64,000 bases of DNA from Acidimicrobiales bacterium (GTDB taxonomy: Bacteria; Actinomycetota; Acidimicrobiia; Acidimicrobiales; Ilumatobacteraceae): assembly GCA_030828465.1 (NCBI GenBank), contig JAURCL010000004.1, forward strand, positions 22,143 to 86,142. Direction: 5' to 3'. The notes under the pieces are model-generated. The model made no database searches, had not been told where the DNA came from, and saw nothing but the letters and a program-made list of their open reading frames with translations. The position numbers were made by a program, and so were the translations under genes. Positions 59,706 to 64,000 of this stretch are shown piece after piece (positions within the stretch are counted from its first letter, which is position 1; each line of letters starts with the position of its first letter).

Positions 59706-61484
59706 ATGGCGATCGCGGATGACGACATCGAGCGCATCCGCTCAGCCGCCTCGATCGTCGATGTCGTCGGAGCGCACGTTCAACTGAAGCGCGCCGGCCG
59801 AAACTGGGTCGGTCTCTGTCCGTTCCACGGCGAGAAGACGCCCTCGTTCAACGTTCGCGAGGAGACCGGTCGGTACAAGTGCTTCGGCTGTGACGCCGCC
59901 GGTGACGTCTTCAATTTCGTGCAGTCGATCGAGCACACCGACTTCGTCGGGGCGGTCGAGCATCTCGCCGGTCGACTCGGCATCCAGTTGAATTACACCT
60001 CGACCGGGCAGTCGAAGGAGCGCGCGCGACGCAAGCGCCTCGTCGCCACAATGGGCTCGGCTGTCGAGTGGTATCACGACCGGCTGCTGAACTCAGCGGA
60101 TGCTCGGCCAGCGCGCGATTATCTGCGGGCTCGTGGGCTTGCCGGTGAGACGGCTCGCACGTTCCGCCTCGGATGGGCCCCCGACGACTGGGATGTGCTC
60201 TCGGGCGCGCTCGATGCTCCCCGCGACGATCTGATCGCGACGGGTCTTGCCTTCGTCAACCGTCGCCAACGCCTCCAGGATTCGTTCCGCGCGCGGGTGA
60301 TCTTCCCCATCTTCGATGAGAACGGTGAAGCGGTCGCGCTCGGTGGGCGGATCCTGCCCGGCTCCGATGATCCGGCGAAGTACAAGAACTCCTCGGAGAC
60401 CCCGATCTACACGAAGTCACGCACCCTCTACGGCTTGAACTGGGCGAAGAGCGAGATCGTGCGGCAGAACCGGGCGATCGTGTGCGAGGGCTACACCGAC
60501 GTGATCGGCTTCCACTCGAGTGGTCTCCCGATCGCGGTCGCGACGTGCGGCACCGCCTTCACCGAAGAGCACGTGCGTCTCCTCAAGCGCTACACCTCGC
60601 GCGTGGTGCTGGCCTTCGACGCCGACGCGGCCGGCCAGGGCGCCGCCGAGCGCTTCTATGAGTGGGAGCAGAAGTACGACATCGAGGTGTCGGTGGCGCG
60701 CTTCCCCGGTGGCCGCGATCCGGGAGATCTGGCGCTCGACGACCCGGAGGCGCTCGCCGCGAGCATCGACTCGGCCATGCCGTTTCTCGCCTTCCGGCTC
60801 GATCGGGTGCTCCAGGCTCAGCCGGCCGACACCCCCGAGCAGCGGGTGCGGGCCGGTGAGCGAGCCATGGCGGTCGTGAACGAGCACCCGAACGTGAATG
60901 TTCGAAAGATCTACGCCGGTCAGGTGGCCACGCAACTCGGACTGGCGGTTGGTGATCTCGTGAAGATCGCTGAGCGTGGCACCCGCCGTCCGCAGATGGA
61001 GGCTCCGAGGCCGTCAGGCACGGCTCGGCACCGAGACACTGCCGAATTCGCTGTGTTGAGCGCTCTCGTCCAGTCGTGGGATGAGGTAGCGCCGATCCTG
61101 GTCGGTGAACTGTTCCTCGACGAGGTCAATCGGCGGGCCTTCGACGCGATCGCCGCCAACCCCGGTGATCTGCACGGCGCCCTGACCGCGGCTGATCCGG
61201 AGGCCCGCGAGATCTTGGAGCGGGCCGCCATTGTCGATCTCGAGATCGATCCGGAGGTGGAGGTGCGTCATCTGGCCGCGACGGCGGTTCGTCGAGCGCT
61301 GCGAGGCCCGGTCGATCCGTCGCGGATCGTGGCTGACACGGAGGCCCGACGGTTGATTGAGGTGCTTCACGACTCCGACCGCGGCCGCGAGGCCCTCGAT
61401 CTGCTCCTCGGTTGGCTGACCGAGCGGGATCCGACCGGATCGATGGATTCCCCGGCGTCGCCCCAGTCCGGCGGTGTCTTGTGA
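59706..61484 (+). CDS. dnaG: DNA primase
   Basis: Synthesises RNA primers at the replication fork; 592 aa. The zinc-binding domain is [11 protein letters not shown] with [13 protein letters not shown] (C-H-C-C ligands). The polymerase core and Toprim part show [20 protein letters not shown], the glutamate in [11 protein letters not shown] and the acidic pair in [11 protein letters not shown]. The C-terminal region would bind DnaB. Its stop overlaps the sigma-factor gene (GTGA). Confidence 0.97.
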   Translation: MAIADDDIERIRSAASIVDVVGAHVQLKRAGRNWVGLCPFHGEKTPSFNVREETGRYKCFGCDAAGDVFNFVQSIEHTDFVGAVEHLAGRLGIQLNYTSTGQSKERARRKRLVATMGSAVEWYHDRLLNSADARPARDYLRARGLAGETARTFRLGWAPDDWDVLSGALDAPRDDLIATGLAFVNRRQRLQDSFRARVIFPIFDENGEAVALGGRILPGSDDPAKYKNSSETPIYTKSRTLYGLNWAKSEIVRQNRAIVCEGYTDVIGFHSSGLPIAVATCGTAFTEEHVRLLKRYTSRVVLAFDADAAGQGAAERFYEWEQKYDIEVSVARFPGGRDPGDLALDDPEALAASIDSAMPFLAFRLDRVLQAQPADTPEQRVRAGERAMAVVNEHPNVNVRKIYAGQVATQLGLAVGDLVKIAERGTRRPQMEAPRPSGTARHRDTAEFAVLSALVQSWDEVAPILVGELFLDEVNRRAFDAIAANPGDLHGALTAADPEAREILERAAIVDLEIDPEVEVRHLAATAVRRALRGPVDPSRIVADTEARRLIEVLHDSDRGREALDLLLGWLTERDPTGSMDSPASPQSGGVL

Positions 61485-62725
61485 GCGGGCTGTCACGGTC
61501 GGTATCCGCATCGGCGGCGGGGCCGACCCCACTGGCTGGTGTGTCCGAGGTGGAATGGGGCGAGCTCATTGAACTGGGTCGGGTGAGCGGATCGATACAA
61601 GCGGACCGGATCGCGCACGTCTTCCGCGAGGTTGAACTCAACGAGGACAACCTTGGGGTGATCACGGGGGCGCTCGCGGCGCTTGGCATCGAGATCGATG
61701 ACCGGGTCGATCACGATGACACCCCGTCGGGTGGGGTCGAGCCCGACGATGAACGTCTTCTCGATCGGCGCAGAACGAGTCGCCGCAGTCGACGGGGTCG
61801 CGGCGAGGAAGGCGGGGGTGACAGCGTTCGGATGTATCTCCGCGATATCGGACGCGTGGACCTGCTCACGGTCGAGGAGGAGCGTCGGCTCGCCCAACTC
61901 GTCGAGCAGGGAGCCGCCGCTGCCGCCTCGATTGACGCGGGGGTGGAGGATCCGTCGGAGGTCCGACGGCTGACGCGCCAGGTGACCATGGGGGAGCGGG
62001 CGCGGAGCGAACTCACTCAGGCCAACTTGCGCCTGGTGGTGAGCATCGCCAAGCGGTACTCGAACCGCGGGGTGCAACTGCTCGATTTGGTGCAGGAGGG
62101 CAACCTCGGGTTGATGCGCGCGGTCGAGAAGTTTGACCACGCCAAGGGTTTCAAGTTCTCCACCTACGCGACCTGGTGGATCCGTCAGGCGATCACTCGC
62201 TGCATCGCTGATCAGGCCCGCACCATTCGGATACCGGTGCACATGGTGGAGCACATCAACCGCCTGACCCGGACCCGTCGCGAGTTGTTGTCGGAGTTGC
62301 AGCGCGACCCGACTCCCGAGGAGTTGGCGGCCCGACTGCACATCCCGGTGGAGCGGGTTGAGGAGTTGCTGCAGATCTCCATGGAACCGCTCTCTCTCGA
62401 CAGCCCGGTCGGAGAGGACGAGGACGCGGTGCGCGGTGACTTCGTTGAGGATCGTGGTTCAGCGCCCGACGCGGAAGCCGCGCGGCGCCTCCTTGAACAG
62501 ACCGTCAATCAGGTGATTGGTTCCCTCGGTGAGCGCGAGGCCGAGATCATCAAGATGCGTTTTGGGATCGGACCGACGAACAGCCGCCCGCTGACCCTCG
62601 AGGAGGTGGGCGAGGCGCTCGGGGTGACCCGGGAGCGCATCCGACAGATCGAGGCGAAGACCCTGATGAAGCTTCGGTCGCCCGGAACGGCTCAGCGCCT
62701 CCGCGAGTTCCTTGACGCCGAATGA
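61481..62725 (+). CDS. rpoD: primary sigma-70 factor RpoD/SigA
   Basis: Principal sigma factor, 414 aa. Region 1.1-like residues are [14 protein letters not shown] through ALGIEIDDR. Region 1.2 is [20 protein letters not shown]. Region 2 has [20 protein letters not shown]-type [19 protein letters not shown] and [16 protein letters not shown]. Region 3 has [14 protein letters not shown], and region 4 has [23 protein letters not shown] at 61481 overlaps dnaG; GTG at 61541 is a possible shorter start. The dnaG-rpoD pairing is the classic macromolecular-synthesis arrangement. Confidence 0.95.
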   Translation: MSGLSRSVSASAAGPTPLAGVSEVEWGELIELGRVSGSIQADRIAHVFREVELNEDNLGVITGALAALGIEIDDRVDHDDTPSGGVEPDDERLLDRRRTSRRSRRGRGEEGGGDSVRMYLRDIGRVDLLTVEEERRLAQLVEQGAAAAASIDAGVEDPSEVRRLTRQVTMGERARSELTQANLRLVVSIAKRYSNRGVQLLDLVQEGNLGLMRAVEKFDHAKGFKFSTYATWWIRQAITRCIADQARTIRIPVHMVEHINRLTRTRRELLSELQRDPTPEELAARLHIPVERVEELLQISMEPLSLDSPVGEDEDAVRGDFVEDRGSAPDAEAARRLLEQTVNQVIGSLGEREAEIIKMRFGIGPTNSRPLTLEEVGEALGVTRERIRQIEAKTLMKLRSPGTAQRLREFLDAE

Positions 62726-62752
62726 GGGCGTGGCCGCTCGGAGGCTGACCGG

Positions 62753-62758
62753 TAGTGT
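62753..62758 (+). promoter_or_regulatory. -10 box TAGTGT for the tRNA genes
   Basis: TAGTGT lies 11 nt before the first base of tRNA-Asn. No convincing -35 is seen. Confidence 0.4.
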
Positions 62759-62769
62759 GTGGGAGCCAT

Positions 62770-62842
62770 TCCGGGATAGCTCAGTTGGCAGAGCAGCTGA
62801 CTGTTAATCAGCGGGTCGCAGGTTCGAGCCCTGCTCCCGGAG
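62770..62842 (+). tRNA. tRNA-Asn (GTT)
   Basis: Full cloverleaf: acceptor arms TCCGGGA / TCCCGGA, anticodon stem GCTGA / TCAGC around CTGTTAA with GTT at 62803-62805, T-arm GCAGG-TTCGAGC-CCTGC. The 3' CCA is not encoded. Confidence 0.97.
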
Positions 62843-62849
62843 CTGGGAG

Positions 62850-62869
62850 CGGGGCCCTTCGGGGCCCCG
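62850..62869 (+). terminator. UUCG hairpin between the two tRNAs
   Basis: Perfect 8-bp stem CGGGGCCC / GGGCCCCG closed by a TTCG tetraloop, with no strong T-run after it. It may end transcription after tRNA-Asn or separate the two tRNAs for processing. Confidence 0.6.
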
Positions 62870-62877
62870 TTCGTATT

Positions 62878-62950
62878 GGGGCGGTAGCTCAGTGGTCAGA
62901 GCAAGGGACTCATAATCCCCGGGTCGTGGGTTCGATCCCCACCCGCCCCA
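62878..62950 (+). tRNA. tRNA-Met (CAT)
   Basis: Acceptor arms GGGGCGG / CCGCCCC, anticodon CAT at 62911-62913 in loop CTCATAA, T-arm GTGGG-TTCGATC-CCCAC. The outer anticodon-stem pair (A-C) is mismatched. CCA is not encoded. The first acceptor pair is G-C, so it is not the initiator. A lysidine-modified tRNA-Ile2 cannot be ruled out by eye. Confidence 0.9.
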
Positions 62951-63014
62951 CCGAGTTGGTTTGGGGTGCTATTGGGTCGTTCCCCAGCATCTGATGAGGC
63001 GGTGAAGCGAAGTT

Positions 63015-63039
63015 CTCCATCCGTAATGCTCGGATGAAG
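63015..63039. promoter_or_regulatory. inverted repeat upstream of the ArsC-like gene
   Basis: Arms CTCCATCCG and CGGATGAAG match at 8 of 9 positions around a 7-nt centre. The right arm ends just before the TAGACA box, so the site could be an operator. Confidence 0.35.
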
Positions 63040-63045
63040 TAGACA
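63040..63045 (+). promoter_or_regulatory. -10-like box TAGACA, leaderless spacing
   Basis: TAGACA ends 6 nt before the GTG at 63052, the same spacing as the TANNNT boxes elsewhere in the window, though the last base is A. It supports 63052, upstream of the in-frame TGA, as the true start. Confidence 0.35.
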
Positions 63046-63051
63046 AGGCCT

Positions 63052-63411
63052 GTGAGCGTCACGATCTACCACAACCCGCATTGAGGCAGCAGTAGCAATG
63101 CCGTGAGCATTGCCGAGGAACTTGGCGTCAAGTTCGAGATCGTCCTCTACGGGAAGACCCCGCCCGACGAGCCGACACTGCGCGACATCATCGCGAAACT
63201 TGAGGACCCGGCGACCAACCTGGTGCGTCGCGACAGCCTCTGGAAGAAACTCGGTCTCACCGAGGATGACGTGGCGACTGACGATCAGGTGGTGGCCGTG
63301 CTCGTGAAGCACAAGCAACTGCTCCAGCGACCGGTCGTGGTGACCGCGACTCGGGCGATCATCGGCCGTCCGAAGGATCGGGTGCGAGAGCTCCTCAGCG
63401 GCGACGGGTGA
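63052..63411 (+). CDS. arsC: ArsC-family reductase with selenocysteine (in-frame TGA) at the catalytic position
   Basis: Arsenate-reductase-like protein of 119 aa if TGA 63082-63084 is read as selenocysteine. The start reads VSVTIYHNPH, then TGA, then GSSSNAVSIAEELG. In the ArsC family the residue after NPx is the catalytic cysteine (E. coli NPACGTSRN). The three arginines that bind the oxyanion in E. coli ArsC are matched by R59 (LVRRD), R93 (LQRPVVV) and R106 (GRPKDRV). No other stop breaks the frame. A 7-bp hairpin follows the TGA at SECIS distance. The redox partner and substrate are unknown; some family members act on substrates other than arsenate. A nonsense mutation is the alternative reading. 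Confidence 0.82.
63085..63113 (+). promoter_or_regulatory. candidate bacterial SECIS element
   Basis: Perfect stem GCAATGC (63095-63101) / GCATTGC (63107-63113) with loop CGTGA. The loop starts 17 nt after the TGA and has G at its second position. The known rules for bacterial SECIS elements, as I recall them, ask for 16-37 nt to the loop, a loop of 3-14 nt and a G in its first two bases. All are met. Confidence 0.7.
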
Positions 63412-63414
63412 CGG

Positions 63415-64000
63415 TCAATCCTGGCGATGCCAGGCGTAGGCCGAGGAGATGATCTCGCGCAGACGGCGCGTCGCTGTCCACCCGAGCGTTCGCTCCGCGA
63501 GGGTCGAATCGGCGAACACCGTCGCCGGGTCACCCAGTCGGCGTCCCGAGACGCGATGGGGTACCTCGGCACCATGGATCTCGGCGGTCATCGCGAGGAT
63601 CTCGAGCACCGAGGTGCCGGTACCCGTGCCGAGATTCACCGTCAAGTTCTCACCTCCGGCCTCGAGATAGCGCAAGGCCGCCAGATGGGCCTCTGAGAGA
63701 TCCTCGACGTGGATGTAGTCGCGCACCCCTGAGCCATCCGGTGTGTCGAAATCGGTGCCGAACACCTCGACCGGACCGACGTCGGTGAGGGCCGCCTGCA
63801 TCACGAGTGGCACGAGATTGGTCGTTGAGCTCCAGTCCTCGCCGATCACGCCGTCGGCACTGGCGCCGGCGGCGTTGAAATAGCGCAGGCTCGCCCAGCG
63901 CAGACCGCTCGTGACGCCGTACCACTCGATGATCCGCTCCATCATCGCCTTGGTCTCGGCGTAGACGTTCTCGGGTCGGATTGGCGCCTCCTCGGTGATC
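63415..64000 (-). CDS. galE: UDP-glucose 4-epimerase (C-terminal part, 5' end outside window)
   Basis: Short-chain dehydrogenase-type sugar epimerase that interconverts UDP-glucose and UDP-galactose. The part in the window starts before the catalytic pair Y-x3-K (NVYAETKAMME). It continues with LRYFNAAGASADGVIGEDWS, VFGTDFDTPDGSGVRDYIHV, VNLGTGTGTSVLEIL and a C-terminal DPATVFADSTLAERTLGW. RYFNAAGA and RDYIHV are GalE signatures. The N-terminal NAD domain lies beyond 64000. It ends 3 bp after the convergent ArsC gene. Confidence 0.93.
   Translation of the reverse strand, partial: ITEEAPIRPENVYAETKAMMERIIEWYGVTSGLRWASLRYFNAAGASADGVIGEDWSSTTNLVPLVMQAALTDVGPVEVFGTDFDTPDGSGVRDYIHVEDLSEAHLAALRYLEAGGENLTVNLGTGTGTSVLEILAMTAEIHGAEVPHRVSGRRLGDPATVFADSTLAERTLGWTATRRLREIISSAYAWHRQD

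Noticed and set aside
63103..63411. ArsC-like gene starting at GTG 63103
   Set aside because: This start would remove the N-terminal strand and the active-site loop. The upstream frame from 63052 matches the family through and beyond the TGA, so the longer Sec-containing reading is preferred.
1..64000. Insertion sequences, prophage, integron or genomic island
   Set aside because: No transposase, integrase, long inverted repeats or composition break seen; all regions carry ordinary chromosomal genes.

Overview
The window is a dense, GC-rich stretch of a bacterial chromosome with housekeeping content. Start codons often overlap the preceding stop (ATGA or GTGA), and no phage, insertion sequence, CRISPR array or rRNA is visible. 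The gene set points to an actinobacterium: a complete mraZ-to-ftsZ division and cell-wall cluster followed by yggS and sepF, a two-component pair with a GerMN lipoprotein arranged like mtrA-mtrB-lpqB, a bacterial proteasome activator (Bpa), a second GroES-like protein, a DUF3040 protein, the ileS/dksA-like/lspA/rluD block, and dnaG-rpoD. My inference is class Acidimicrobiia or a close relative; this was not tested by any search.

Layout. 1-9.8 kb: end of homoserine kinase, an SOS-boxed DEDDh-exonuclease/GIY-YIG gene divergent from an NYN-domain gene, queG, a PimB-like glycosyltransferase, small conserved proteins, a ROK glucokinase, an AlaC-type aminotransferase and an ACT-domain protein. 9.8-21.9 kb: glpK, pfkA, a five-gene minus-strand operon (membrane protein, inositol monophosphatase, response regulator, sensor kinase, lipoprotein), dinB, a degenerate ROK protein, an acyl-CoA dehydrogenase, an HNH protein and a lipoate-ligase-like protein. 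21.9-37.9 kb: the division and cell-wall cluster, with MraZ-type operator repeats in front and murF missing. 38-45.5 kb: ileS, a DksA-like protein with a long Lys/Ala/Pro tail, lspA, rluD, an Rrf2 regulator, a phosphodiesterase and bpa. 45.6-56 kb: dnaE, unknown genes, a DUF255 protein, GroES-like, hisI, trpE, ygfZ and an M50 protease. 56-62.7 kb: ppdK, an AIM24 protein, dnaG and rpoD. 62.7-64 kb: tRNA-Asn, tRNA-Met, an ArsC-family gene and the end of galE.

The most striking item is the ArsC-family gene at 63052-63411. Its reading frame is interrupted once, by a TGA exactly where the catalytic cysteine belongs. A 7-bp perfect hairpin lies 17 nt downstream, as expected for a bacterial selenocysteine insertion element. 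The gene reads as a selenocysteine arsenate-reductase-like protein, not a broken gene. A second window-wide pattern is a TANNNT box 6-8 nt before the start codon of at least 16 genes, which suggests widespread leaderless transcription; a near match lies in front of the ArsC gene.
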